DNA of 64,000 nucleotides from positions 1 through 64,000 of the forward strand of contig NZ_QTPO01000013.1 of NCBI RefSeq assembly GCF_003853645.1, in the 5' to 3' direction. This DNA is from Burkholderia sp. Bp9143. Its GTDB lineage: Bacteria; Pseudomonadota; Gammaproteobacteria; Burkholderiales; Burkholderiaceae. Within the stretch, counting starts at the first letter, position 1, and every line of letters starts with the position of its first letter. The position numbers and the translations under genes are program-made. The notes beneath the pieces are model-generated. The model saw nothing but the letters and a program-made list of their open reading frames with translations. It did not search any database and was not told the origin of the DNA. Positions 55,052 to 64,000 of this stretch are shown in pieces.

Positions 55052-57376
55052 TCATTGAATGCTTGCCTCGCGCGCGGCCGTCGGCTGCGCGCCTTCAGCC
55101 GGCAGCGCCGCCTCCGTCGCGGGCGGCGCCACGCCGGCGGAATGCGCGTAGCGCTTGTACGCATCGCGCATCCGGTAAAGCTGCGTCGCGAAGTACTCGG
55201 CGCTGAAGCGCCCCTGGTTGAGCAGGAACTGTTGCGCGTTGTAGGCAAAGTCGAGATTCTCGGCGCCGTCTTGCGCGAGATAGTTCGACGATCCGACACG
55301 CGTGCGGAAATTGAGCGAGAACTGCTCGGGTCCGTTGATCTGCACGATCCCCGGCTTCATGCCCTGGCGCGGCGTCAACGGGAAACTGACCGACGCGCCG
55401 ACGAACGAGCCGTGGCCGCTGTGCCATCCCTGCACGCTGAACGACACGTCGTCGAACCAGCGCGTCAACGTGATCAGCGGGCCCTTGTCGCCACCGACAT
55501 AGCGCGCGACGCCCGCCTCGATCCACATCTTCCACGCGGGCTCGACCCACCGGTACGTGAGCAGCGCGTTCTTCTCCGCCGGCAGCGCATCCTTGCCAGG
55601 CTCGTGATGCAGATAAGCGAGCTTCAGTCTCACCACGTCGGGACGGCCGGGTACGAACGCGGTCGTCTCGTTCTCGACGCCCAGGTACTGGAGGTCGAAC
55701 TTGCCGAGCGCGGTCACGTTGAAAACGCGCGGCGCAATCCAGAAGCTCTGCACGAGCGCAACGGTCGACAGCCCGCCGCGCAAGCGGTATTGGTCGTAGA
55801 CGCGGCCGTTGTCCATGTTCTTGCTGTTCGCGATCGGCACGATCACGCTCGAATACAGTTCCGCGCCGCGCCACAGCGGCACGAAGCCCTGGATTTTTGC
55901 GCCCACGGAGTAGTCGAAGTTGCCGTACTCGGTGCCGTAGAGGTAGCGCGTGACCGGCGCGATCTGGATCCGTACGAGCCCATGCGCACGGGCATTGCCC
56001 ACCCACGCGATCGAATCCGCATCGTGCGTCGGCCGCGTGCGCATCGACAGCGACGCGCCGGCGGCGGTCGACGCGCCACCCGCGACGAAGCGCGCGTAGT
56101 CCGCGCGATCGACGCTCACCTCGCCCACCGGCTCGTTCGCCTTCTTGATCACGACGCGCACGGTCTCGACGCCCTTCGGCGCGTACTGCGCTGCCGCGCC
56201 GAGCGCGATGCCCAGCGCGTCCGCCTCGTTCTGGTTGTAGCGGTGGTTTTCGTATTCGACGACGAGATCCGCGCCCGCCATGCCGGCGCGCACGCGCTCG
56301 AGTCCGGCGTCCGTCAGCGCGCGCACGATCCTGTCGAGCGCCGCCGGGTCCGGCGCCGCGTCGACTGCCGGCGCGGCGGTCCGAACGAGATCGGGCGGCG
56401 TGTGAAGCGACGGCATGACTCGATCGTCGCGTGACGCGTCCGCCGCCGCAGGCGTGGCAGGCTCGATCCGCGTGAATGCGCTGAGCGGCGCGAGCGCGGC
56501 CGCTGGTCGCAGCGTGTCGTCGTCCGCTGCGCGCGCGTCGTCCGGCGCCGATGCGCCTGACGCGGCAACCGGCGCGTCGCCGCACAAGCCATCGCCGCAA
56601 CGCGCGGCATCGAACCGCTTGCCGAGCGGAATCTGCACGCCGATCGAGAACGACGTGCGCGGCGCGATCCCGTCCGTATGCCTCAGCGAGCGCGTCACGG
56701 TGCCCACGAGGCTCGCGTCGGCCAGCCACTTGATCGGCGGCGACTGGAAGCGGATGCCCGCATAGGGCGTTTTCGAATCGTGCTCCGCCAGCAGAGACAG
56801 GCCCGTGTGCCACAGCCGAAGCTCGGCGCCGCCGAACACCCCGTCGAGCCGGTCGCCGTGCCCGTAGCCGACCGTCAGCGTCGCGGGCCCGAGCACTTGC
56901 GATACGACACCGTAGGTGGACCGGAAGTAATGCGTTTGCCCGCCAACGTCGTTGATGCCGATCGCGATGTCCGGCTGGTATGTGAAGAACTTCGGAATCG
57001 AGACCTTTGCGTTCGCCATCAGATGCCGAAGCACGATATGGTCGTAGCCCGGCACCGTCGTGCGTACGTCGCCTGGATAGTTCGCCAGACCGCCGGATAT
57101 CTCCACGTGGGGAAACAGGCCGATCGCGCCCCAGACGATGTCCGAACTCGTCGTCTGCCTCCCGAACCGTGGATCGATGTAGTTGTTGTATTGCCCCTCG
57201 AATGTCCCTTCAGGCAGCGTGAAACCGTATGGAATCAAGAGCCCGCCGGACTGCCCCAGCGATGTCAGCACCGGCGTGCCCGCCGCACCAGCCGGCAGGG
57301 AAAATGCCAACGCTGCGCCCAGGGCAATCGCCGCCGGCTTGTTCGTGGTCGCGCTCGCACGTAGCTTGATCATCAT
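55052..57376 (-). CDS. YjbH-type outer-membrane protein
   Basis: A protein of about 774 residues with an N-terminal signal peptide (LGAALAFSLPAGAAG) followed by the YjbH pattern: GQSGGLLIPYGFTLPEGTFE, EISGGLANYP and GVFGGAELRLWHTGLSLLAE. It continues in repeated aromatic beta-hairpins that suggest a large double barrel, as modelled for YjbH/GfcD exopolysaccharide exporters. A Pro/Ala-rich soluble insert lies near residues 270-345. The start at 57376 (or 57373) gives the signal peptide directly; the frame is open 118 codons further up but those residues are not signal-like. Partners gfcB/gfcC/gfcE are not adjacent. Role in polysaccharide secretion is inferred. Confidence 0.82.
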   Translation of the reverse strand: MMIKLRASATTNKPAAIALGAALAFSLPAGAAGTPVLTSLGQSGGLLIPYGFTLPEGTFEGQYNNYIDPRFGRQTTSSDIVWGAIGLFPHVEISGGLANYPGDVRTTVPGYDHIVLRHLMANAKVSIPKFFTYQPDIAIGINDVGGQTHYFRSTYGVVSQVLGPATLTVGYGHGDRLDGVFGGAELRLWHTGLSLLAEHDSKTPYAGIRFQSPPIKWLADASLVGTVTRSLRHTDGIAPRTSFSIGVQIPLGKRFDAARCGDGLCGDAPVAASGASAPDDARAADDDTLRPAAALAPLSAFTRIEPATPAAADASRDDRVMPSLHTPPDLVRTAAPAVDAAPDPAALDRIVRALTDAGLERVRAGMAGADLVVEYENHRYNQNEADALGIALGAAAQYAPKGVETVRVVIKKANEPVGEVSVDRADYARFVAGGASTAAGASLSMRTRPTHDADSIAWVGNARAHGLVRIQIAPVTRYLYGTEYGNFDYSVGAKIQGFVPLWRGAELYSSVIVPIANSKNMDNGRVYDQYRLRGGLSTVALVQSFWIAPRVFNVTALGKFDLQYLGVENETTAFVPGRPDVVRLKLAYLHHEPGKDALPAEKNALLTYRWVEPAWKMWIEAGVARYVGGDKGPLITLTRWFDDVSFSVQGWHSGHGSFVGASVSFPLTPRQGMKPGIVQINGPEQFSLNFRTRVGSSNYLAQDGAENLDFAYNAQQFLLNQGRFSAEYFATQLYRMRDAYKRYAHSAGVAPPATEAALPAEGAQPTAAREASIQ

Positions 57377-58270
57377 CGGTCGTGTACTTGATTGTTCGTA
57401 TCTTGTGTGGCATCCGACATCGCCGAACGTCGACACGCACCGCCGCGGCACTGGCATCGCTCGTGGCCGTGAACGCCCATGCGGCGACGATGCGATCGAA
57501 GATCCATCACGATCCTCCACCCAACCCCGTCCCGCGGAATGGCGCTTCGCCCGCTTCGCCGGCGACGCACCGGCATGCGTAACTCCGATCGCTGTCGCAC
57601 GCCGACCACCTGGCACCGGGATCGACACATGGCAACGCTCCCCCAACATCGCGCGCCCGTCAGTGATTTGGCGCGCCCATCTCGTCCTGCCGCGTGGACC
57701 GTTCCAGAAGCGATTCGCTCGCGCAATCAAGCCCGGTGACCGTAATCGGCACCGGATTTCGTCAAGATTATTTCATTCGCATGACTTAATAATTAAACCT
57801 GCTTTCACCCCATGCTCACGCGTCCGGCGATCGGGCCGACGCCGTGCAGTACACGTCCGCGGGCAATCGTGACATTCAGACGTGCGCTTCCCATGGGTTC
57901 GCACGTCTCGCTCCTGCATTACCGATCGTTACCTATATGCGAGTAAGTCTAATGGAAACCGGAAGCGCGATCTGCGCCTGATTCTTGATCAAATCCGACA
58001 AATTGAGTCGGCGGAAATAAGCATGCCCGAGCGCGCGAACGGGATCGTCTGTCGCTTGAACACCCGATAAACCAGTATCGAATCAATCGCTTGATGCGTG
58101 CGCGCGCACGACTGATGGTCGGCGCGGCAATACGAGACGGAGAGCGACGGGACACGCGCTGCGCGCGATAGATGCCTGCGCAAGGTCATTCAGGACATGG
58201 CGGACGGCCTCGCGTAACCGCAACGAGCCGCGTGCATCGCGCGCGCCGCGCCGGCCTCTCGCGCGGTCCC
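57377..58270. other. 0.9-kb intergenic region
   Basis: No convincing gene is visible. The stretch 57755-57800 is AT-rich and 57925-58080 has lower GC than the flanks, which could mark promoters or older insertions. Small frames here lack ribosome sites or family resemblance. Confidence 0.4.
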
Positions 58271-59761
58271 TCAGGCTGCCTGCCTGGTGCGGACCTGCCG
58301 ATCGGCGGGGACGAGCTGCCGGTATACGGACATCAGCTTCATCGCCGAATCGTTCCAGCCGAAGCGCGCGCGCATCGCGCCTTGCTGGACGCGCGCCCAA
58401 TCCTCGTCACGTTCATACAACACAAACGCGCGGCGCAGTGCCGCGTCGAGCGCCACGCCGTCGAATGCATCGAACACGAACCCCGTCGCCGAGCCGTCCG
58501 CGAGGTTTTCGAGCGAACAATCGACGACGGTGTCGGACAGCCCGCCCACCCGTCGAACGAGCGGCAGCGTGCCATAGCGCAGGCCGAACAACTGCGTCAG
58601 CCCGCAGGGTTCGAAGCGCGACGGCACCATGATCACGTCGCTGCCGGCGATCACGCGGTGCGACATCGCTTCGTCGTAGCCGATCACGACCGCGACTGCA
58701 TCCGGCTGCGCCGCCGCCGCGGCTTTGAACGCGCGTTCGAGGTCCGGGTCGCCGCTGCCGAGCAGCACGAACTGGCCGCCTCTGCGGACGATTTCCGGAA
58801 GCGCCTGCAGCGCGAGCTGCAACCCTTTTTGCTCGGTGAGCCGGCTGACCACGCCGAACAGCGGCGCCGCCGGACGCATGCTCAGTCCGGCGAGCTGCTG
58901 CAACGCTGCCTTGCACGCGGCCTTTCCGGTCAGCGCGTCCACGTCGTAACACGCGGCCAGATGCGGATCCGACGCGGGAGACCAGATCGTCTCGTCGACG
59001 CCGTTCAGAATCCCGTGCAGATCGGCGGCGCGATGATGCAGCAGGCCGTCCAACCCGCATCCCTGTTCGGCGCCCTGGATCTCGCGCGCGTAAGTCGGGC
59101 TGACGGTCGTGATCTTGTCGGCGTAGTACAGCCCGGCCTTGAGAAACGAAAACTGGCCGAAGAACTCGGCGCCATCGATGTTGAAAAATGCGCGCGGCAA
59201 TTCCGTTTCGTCGAACAGCTGTGCGGGGAATATGCCTTGATATGCGAGATTGTGAATCGTGAACACGCTGCGCGCGGCGTGCGTGCCTGTCTGAGCTTCG
59301 CCCGAGCGCAGATACGCGGGCGCGAGCCCCGCGTGCCAGTCGTGGCCGTGCACGATGTCCGGACGCCAGCTCGGATCCAGCCCGCTCGCGATGCGTGCAG
59401 CGAGCCATCCCAGCAATGCGAAGCGGCGATGATTGTCGAGATACGGATGCTCGTGCGGATCGCTGTACGGGCCGCCGGGCCGGTCATACAGCGCCTGCGC
59501 ATCGATGAAGTACACGACGACACCGGTGCCCGGCAACACGCCGCGATGCAGCGCGAGCGCGTCGGCACCGAAGCGCGGCCCCGGCTTCGCGACGATGCGG
59601 CTGTCGGCGACGCCGTCGCGGATCGCGGGGAAGCCCGGCACCAGCAGACGCGCGTCGCATCCCAACGCGTTCAGCGCGCTCGGCAGTGCCGCGGTGACGT
59701 CGGCGAGACCACCGGTCTTGAGCAACGGATAGACTTCGGCGCAAACGTGTAGCACGCGCAT
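58271..59761 (-). CDS. glgA: Glycogen synthase
   Basis: A 496-residue GT5 enzyme that adds ADP-glucose to glycogen. The N-terminal Rossmann domain opens [20 protein letters not shown], whose K-T-G-G-L loop binds ADP-glucose. The C-terminal domain holds [40 protein letters not shown] with the catalytic E-x7-E region, and [10 protein letters not shown]. The ATG at 59761 has AAAGAGGA at proper distance; one six bases earlier is too close to it. It ends the glucan operon, 15 bp after glgB. No glgC is in the window. Confidence 0.95.
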   Translation of the reverse strand: MRVLHVCAEVYPLLKTGGLADVTAALPSALNALGCDARLLVPGFPAIRDGVADSRIVAKPGPRFGADALALHRGVLPGTGVVVYFIDAQALYDRPGGPYSDPHEHPYLDNHRRFALLGWLAARIASGLDPSWRPDIVHGHDWHAGLAPAYLRSGEAQTGTHAARSVFTIHNLAYQGIFPAQLFDETELPRAFFNIDGAEFFGQFSFLKAGLYYADKITTVSPTYAREIQGAEQGCGLDGLLHHRAADLHGILNGVDETIWSPASDPHLAACYDVDALTGKAACKAALQQLAGLSMRPAAPLFGVVSRLTEQKGLQLALQALPEIVRRGGQFVLLGSGDPDLERAFKAAAAAQPDAVAVVIGYDEAMSHRVIAGSDVIMVPSRFEPCGLTQLFGLRYGTLPLVRRVGGLSDTVVDCSLENLADGSATGFVFDAFDGVALDAALRRAFVLYERDEDWARVQQGAMRARFGWNDSAMKLMSVYRQLVPADRQVRTRQAA

Positions 59762-59776
59762 GAGCATTCCTCTTTG

Positions 59777-61756
59777 TCAGGAGTCGAGCACCAGCATGAC
59801 CGTCGCGAGCGGCGGCACGGCGAGCGCCAACGACACGGACCGCCCGTGCGACGCGATCGGGTCCGTGTGCAGCGTGCCGTTCGCGACACCGCTGCCGCCG
59901 TACGCGGTGTCGTCGGTATTGATGATCTCGCGATACCGGCCCGCACACGGCACCCCGATCCGAAAGCCATCGCGCGGTATCGGCGTGAAGTTGGACACCA
60001 CCAGCACGAAACGGCCGTCGTCGGCGGTGCGCATGAACGAAAACACCGAACGGTCGCGATCGTCGACCCCGATCCACGTGAAGCCGCGCGGCTCGAAACT
60101 GGCCTGATACAGTGCCGGATACCGCCGCAGCGCGTCGTTAAGGTCGCGCACGAGCCGTTGCACGCCTCGATGCAGCGGGTGCGTCAGCCGCTCCCAGTCG
60201 AGGCTCGCATCGGCGTTCCATTCGCGCACCTGCGCGAATTCGTTGCCCATGAACAGCAGCTTCGCGCCGGGATACCCCCACATGAAACCGTAATACGCAC
60301 GCAGGTTCGCGAAGCGCCGCCATTCGTCTCCTGGCATCCGCGACAGCAACGAGCCCTTGCCGTGCACGACTTCGTCGTGCGACAGCGCAAGCACAAAGCG
60401 TTCGTCGAACGCGTACAGCATGCCGAACGTCATTTTGTCGTGGTGGTACCGGCGAAACAGCGGATCCTCGCTCAGATAGCGCAGTGTGTCGTGCATCCAG
60501 CCGAGGTTCCATTTGTAATGGAATCCGAGCCCGCCTTCGTCGATGTCGCGCGTCACGCCCGGGAAGCTCGTCGATTCCTCGGCGATCGTCACGGCTTCGC
60601 GACGCTCCGCACGGATCGTCCGGTTCGTGCGACGCAGGAACGCGATCGCCTCGAGGTTTTCCCGGCCGCCATGGCGATTCGGAATCCATTCGTGCGCGGG
60701 GCGGCTGTAGTCGCGGTACAGCATCGATGCGACCGCATCGAAGCGCAGCCCGTCGACACCGTACCGCTCGATCCAGTACAGCGCGTTGCCGGCCAGGTAG
60801 TTGGCCACCTCGAGCCGGCCGTAGTCATAGATCAGCGTGTTCCAGTCCCGATGGAAGCCCTCGCGCCGATCCGCATACTCATACAGGCAGGTGCCGTCGA
60901 ACCGTGCGAGCCCATGCGGGTCGTCCGGGAAATGCCCGGGCACCCAATCCAGCAGCACGCCGATACCGTGCGCGTGCGCCGCTTCAATCAGATAGCGAAA
61001 ATCGTCCGGCGTGCCGAAGCGGGCGGTCGGTGCGTAGAGCGCAGTCGGCTGGTAGCCCCACGAGCCGTCGAATGGATGCTCGCTCATGGGCAACAATTCG
61101 ATATGCGTGAAGCCGAGTTCCTTCACGTACGGAATCAGCGTCACGGCGAGTTCCCGATACGTGAGCCAGCCGCCGCCATCCGACGGCTGGCGCCGCCACG
61201 AGCCCGGATGCACTTCGTAGATGCTCATCGGCACGCCCGGCGCATTCGCATGCGCGCGCACCGGATCCGGCCGGCAAACCGGCGGCAGGCCGTGCACGAT
61301 CGACGCGGTGCCGGGACGCAGTTCCGCGCGAAACGCGTAAGGGTCGGCCTTGAGCAGCCGATCGCCATTGCGCGCCTGGATCTCGAACTTGTAGAGCGCC
61401 CCTTTCGCGACATGCGGCACGAAGATCTCCCACACGCCGCAGTTGTGGTATTGCTGCATCATCTGGCGATGGCCGTCCCGGCCGTTGAAGTCGCCGACCA
61501 CGGAGACCCGGCGTGCGTTCGGCGCCCAGACCGCAAACCTGACGCCGTCGATCCCGTCCTGCGCTACCGGATGCGCGCCAAGCTTTTCATAAGGACGAAG
61601 ATGCGTGCCCTCGGCCAGCAGCCACGCATCGAGTTCGCCAAGCATCGTCGGGCTCGATGACGCCGGTGGACACTCGGAACGGCCAGCGGACGTCTCGTCG
61701 CGCACGTTGTCGCCGCGCGCCAGACGATCAGCGTGCATCTTGCGCATGCGTGACAT
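59777..61756 (-). CDS. glgB: 1,4-alpha-glucan branching enzyme
   Basis: A 659-residue GH13_9 enzyme. The CBM48 module (about 60-150, [20 protein letters not shown]) precedes the catalytic barrel with [11 protein letters not shown] (nucleophile Asp), [10 protein letters not shown] (acid/base Glu) and [11 protein letters not shown] (third Asp). The short N-terminus lacks the extra N1 CBM48 of the longer bacterial type, so it is the N1-less form. The start is uncertain: ATGs at 61756, 61747 and 61738 all overlap the upstream alpha-glucosidase gene by up to 29 bp, which indicates tight coupling. Confidence 0.95.
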   Translation of the reverse strand: MSRMRKMHADRLARGDNVRDETSAGRSECPPASSSPTMLGELDAWLLAEGTHLRPYEKLGAHPVAQDGIDGVRFAVWAPNARRVSVVGDFNGRDGHRQMMQQYHNCGVWEIFVPHVAKGALYKFEIQARNGDRLLKADPYAFRAELRPGTASIVHGLPPVCRPDPVRAHANAPGVPMSIYEVHPGSWRRQPSDGGGWLTYRELAVTLIPYVKELGFTHIELLPMSEHPFDGSWGYQPTALYAPTARFGTPDDFRYLIEAAHAHGIGVLLDWVPGHFPDDPHGLARFDGTCLYEYADRREGFHRDWNTLIYDYGRLEVANYLAGNALYWIERYGVDGLRFDAVASMLYRDYSRPAHEWIPNRHGGRENLEAIAFLRRTNRTIRAERREAVTIAEESTSFPGVTRDIDEGGLGFHYKWNLGWMHDTLRYLSEDPLFRRYHHDKMTFGMLYAFDERFVLALSHDEVVHGKGSLLSRMPGDEWRRFANLRAYYGFMWGYPGAKLLFMGNEFAQVREWNADASLDWERLTHPLHRGVQRLVRDLNDALRRYPALYQASFEPRGFTWIGVDDRDRSVFSFMRTADDGRFVLVVSNFTPIPRDGFRIGVPCAGRYREIINTDDTAYGGSGVANGTLHTDPIASHGRSVSLALAVPPLATVMLVLDS

Positions 61757-63371
61757 GACCGATCCAGGCGGTGTGGGGCGCGAGTGTCAGGCATCTGCCC
61801 GCGAGCGACGCGCCGGCAAGCCCATGTCCGTCGCAAGGCCGTGCGCTCAGGCCGTCCGGCAGTGGCCAGCGCTGCGCGGTACCACCGAGATTGAAGACGA
61901 GCAGCCGCCGGTCGGCACCGGCTGCGCGCTCGAACGCGAGGATCGGCTCGGGCGCATCGAGGAAGCGGATGCTGCCGTCGCGTAGCGGTTGCTGAAGGCG
62001 GCGCCATGCGAGGAAGTGCCGGAAAAAATTCAGCGGCGACGCCGGATCCGCGTGCTGCAAGTCGACCGCTTTCGACGCGTGCTCGTCCGGAATAGGCAGC
62101 CACGTATCGGACGACGAAAAGCCGCAATGCGGCTCGGACGCGCGCCACGGCAACGGCGTGCGGCAACCGTCGCGCCCTTTGTTTCCTGGCCAGAACTCGA
62201 TGCCGACCGGATCGCGCAGCTGTTCGTACGGAATCCGGGCTTCGGTAAGGCCGAGCTCCTCTCCTTGATAGACGCACGGCGTGCCGCGCAGCGTCGCGAT
62301 CAGCGTGAGGACGAGCTTCGCGAAGTCCGGCCCGGCGTCACGGCCGTCGCCCCAGCGGGACACGACGCGCGGCACGTCGTGATTGCTCGCCGACCAGCAC
62401 ACCCACCCTTTCCCGCCGTGCTCGGCCAGCCTGGCCTCCATGCGTTCGACGGTGCCGCGCACGTGCGCCGCCGAGAATTCGGGCGTCAGCAGATCGAAGC
62501 TGTAGGTCATGTGCAATTTGTCGCCATCCGCCGTGTACCGCGCCATCGTGGCGAGCGCGTCGTCGTCGCCGACTTCGCCGAGACCGACCGCACGGTAATC
62601 GTCGAGATGACGCCTGAGCCGTTTCAGGAACGTGAGGTTCTCCGGTCGGGTCTTGTCGTAGCGATGCCGCTGCATCGCATACGGATTGTCGACCGACGTG
62701 GGCGACGGCGGCGCTGCCACCACGGGTGGATTGTTGCGCAGGCGCTTGTCGTGGAAATGGAAATTGCACGCATCGAAACGCAAGCCGTCCACGCCGCGAT
62801 CGAGCCAGAAACGCACTTCGTCGATCATTTGCCGCTGCACGTCCGGATGATGGAAGTTCAGATCCGGCTGGCTCGCGAGAAAGTTGTGCAGATAGAACTG
62901 GCGCCGCCGTGTATCCCACTGCCACGCCGGGCCACCGAACACCGACAGCCAGTTCGTCGGTGGCGTGCCGTCGGCGCGCGGGTGCGCCCACACATACCAG
63001 TCCGCGCGCGGGTTGTCGCGGTCGGCGCGGCTTTCGGCGAACCATGCATGCTGATCCGACGAGTGACTCAGCACCTGATCGACGATGACCTTCAGGCCGA
63101 GCGCGTGCGCCCTCGCGATCAACCGGTCGAAATCGTCGAGCGAGCCGAACTGCGGATCGACATCCCGATAGTCCGACACGTCGTAGCCGAAGTCCTTCAT
63201 CGGCGACTTGAAGAACGGGGAAATCCAGATCGCGTCGACGCCGAGCGCATGGATGTAGTCGAGCTTGCCGGTCAATCCGGGCAGATCGCCGACGCCATCG
63301 CCGTTGCCGTCCGCGAAGCTGCGCGGATAAATCTGGTAGATCACGCCGCCCCGCCACCACGTATCGGACAT
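61728..63371 (-). CDS. GH13 alpha-glucosidase (oligo-glucosidase type)
   Basis: A 547-residue GH13 enzyme opening [20 protein letters not shown]. The catalytic residues are Asp200 in [12 protein letters not shown], Glu in [10 protein letters not shown] and Asp in [13 protein letters not shown]. The sequence around [12 protein letters not shown] and the N-terminal IYPRSF motif place it with maltase/oligo-1,6-glucosidase/trehalose-type hydrolases (GH13_23/31). No signal peptide is present, so it acts in the cytoplasm on glucan-derived oligosaccharides. The start at 63371 fits family N-termini; the 17 codons upstream do not. It begins the operon with glgB and glgA. Confidence 0.9.
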   Translation of the reverse strand: MSDTWWRGGVIYQIYPRSFADGNGDGVGDLPGLTGKLDYIHALGVDAIWISPFFKSPMKDFGYDVSDYRDVDPQFGSLDDFDRLIARAHALGLKVIVDQVLSHSSDQHAWFAESRADRDNPRADWYVWAHPRADGTPPTNWLSVFGGPAWQWDTRRRQFYLHNFLASQPDLNFHHPDVQRQMIDEVRFWLDRGVDGLRFDACNFHFHDKRLRNNPPVVAAPPSPTSVDNPYAMQRHRYDKTRPENLTFLKRLRRHLDDYRAVGLGEVGDDDALATMARYTADGDKLHMTYSFDLLTPEFSAAHVRGTVERMEARLAEHGGKGWVCWSASNHDVPRVVSRWGDGRDAGPDFAKLVLTLIATLRGTPCVYQGEELGLTEARIPYEQLRDPVGIEFWPGNKGRDGCRTPLPWRASEPHCGFSSSDTWLPIPDEHASKAVDLQHADPASPLNFFRHFLAWRRLQQPLRDGSIRFLDAPEPILAFERAAGADRRLLVFNLGGTAQRWPLPDGLSARPCDGHGLAGASLAGRCLTLAPHTAWIGHVTHAQDAR

Positions 63372-63729
63372 CTGGTGCGCTCCAGTTGGGCCGGCGGCAC
63401 GAGCGCGCCGGCCTGCGTTCACGATCGATCAGCCCCGTTTCCGTCGACTCCGAATGCGATGCGCGATGTGCCTATATCCGGGTTGCTTCATTGCGACGTT
63501 ACTTTATAGGGTTAGCCGGACGAAATCAAAATTTCCTGATCGGGATCGGCCCCACCCTTATTCAAATGTTTTGCATTGTCCATTACGATAGGCGTTCAAT
63601 TCCCTGCGCGTTGCGCAATGCCATTTAATGGATCGGCCAGCGGGCATTCCTGGCGGATCGCCTCCAAGCCGGACGACGCAGTGCAAGTGCTCTCCCTATC
63701 CGCGCCAGCGAACTAAAAGGGGTTGCAAA
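63372..63729. other. Divergent promoter region, glucan operon / CHASE gene
   Basis: No gene is seen in these 360 bp. The part around 63500-63600 is AT-richer and should hold the two divergent promoters. I found no clear operator. Confidence 0.4.
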
Positions 63730-64000
63730 TTGGACCTTACGCCTGACCTGCCCCGCGTGACCGGCTGGGCCGCGCTGATCCTCGCGATCGGCGTGATCGG
63801 CAGCGTCGCCGGGAGCTACGCGCTCCACCGCGCCAACGCGCGCGAAGCGCAAACCGCGTTGACGGAGGCCGCGAACGATGCGACCGACGAGATCGTCGAG
63901 CGAGTCCGCCATTACGAATACGGGCTTCGCGGTGCGCGTGGCGCGATCGTCACGGCCGGCGAAAACGGTATCAGCCGCGAGCGTTTCCACCTTTACAGCC
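63730..64000 (+). CDS. CHASE-domain membrane sensor, 5' part only
   Basis: The visible 90 codons encode a membrane span (about 12-30, WAALILAIGVIGSVAGSYAL) and the start of an extracytoplasmic CHASE domain (TEAANDATDEIVERVRHYEY then GLRGARGAIVTAG and the FHLYS region). CHASE proteins continue into a second span and a GGDEF/EAL or histidine-kinase output, outside the window. The start is taken as the TTG at 63730 because AAGGGG lies at good spacing; a GTG further in is possible. Confidence 0.75.
   Translation, partial: MDLTPDLPRVTGWAALILAIGVIGSVAGSYALHRANAREAQTALTEAANDATDEIVERVRHYEYGLRGARGAIVTAGENGISRERFHLYS

Noticed and set aside
57980..58000. TTGATCAA near 57986 as an FNR box
   Set aside because: The half-sites are fused without the 4-bp spacer and no gene follows at a suitable distance.
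59774..61660. 628-codon plus-strand frame opposite glgB
   Set aside because: Antisense shadow of a well-conserved GH13 gene; no recognisable domain or ribosome site.
61989..63509. 506-codon plus-strand frame opposite the alpha-glucosidase gene
   Set aside because: Same reason; the composition is that of complementary-strand codon bias.

Overview
The window is high-GC DNA from a Burkholderia-type betaproteobacterium. The evidence is the codon usage, the density of solute ABC transporters, a DUF4148 protein, a GlxA-type regulator beside creatinase, and a stress-gene block resembling the low-oxygen-activated (lxa) locus described in the B. cepacia complex. It looks like accessory or secondary-replicon sequence: nearly all genes are catabolic, transport, signalling or stress genes. 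I see no rRNA, tRNA or CRISPR array.

Region 1 (1-3070) is a response regulator / LysM-FecR / CHASE2 signalling operon on the minus strand. Its sensor gene is cut off at position 77 by what looks like the end of an IS21-family element. A gene-poor stretch with possible remnants follows (3071-4408).

Region 2 (4409-8882, minus) is a creatine-use module: an MHS-family symporter, a 403-residue creatinase with its catalytic His at position 232, and a GlxA-type AraC regulator. Two strong inverted repeats lie in front of the first two genes.

Region 3 (9177-33414) is an anaerobic/microaerobic stress island. It holds a GroEL paralogue, an alpha/beta hydrolase, a phosphoribosyltransferase, an erythromycin-esterase-like protein, two universal stress proteins, a flavodoxin, a two-rhodanese sulfurtransferase, a P3A proton-pump ATPase, a TolA/TonB-like protein, a Cache-GGDEF enzyme, a CreA-like periplasmic protein, a P1B ATPase carrying a C-terminal hemerythrin domain, a second hemerythrin, cytochromes b561 and b562, a QseBC/PmrAB-like two-component system and a DUF4148 protein. 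Nine FNR/ANR-type boxes (TTGAY-N4-RTCAA) lie upstream of genes here and a tenth has no obvious target. At least three genes survive only as fragments (an RND membrane-fusion protein, a Crp-like sensor domain, a CDF transporter C-terminus), so the island is being rearranged.

Region 4 (33968-45816) carries two complete polar-amino-acid-type ABC importers, a GNAT acetyltransferase and a LysR regulator. The regulator is divergent from an operon with an argininosuccinate-lyase homologue, the second importer, two CE4-type deacetylases (one without the metal-binding His pair) and an MmgE/PrpD protein. The lyase plus MmgE/PrpD pair recalls the C-N lyase plus epimerase known for iminodisuccinate/EDDS breakdown, so I propose a pathway for aminopolycarboxylates or related N-succinyl compounds.

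Region 5 (45833-53343) is an aromatic meta-cleavage operon on the minus strand: flavin hydroxylase, extradiol dioxygenase, FAH-family hydrolase, acyl-CoA synthetase and an OmpW-type porin, with a divergent TetR regulator. After a terminator and a Fur-like site come small unknown genes, a lipoprotein and a YjbH-type outer-membrane protein. The window closes with a glycogen module (GH13 alpha-glucosidase, glgB, glgA) and the 5' end of a CHASE-domain sensor.
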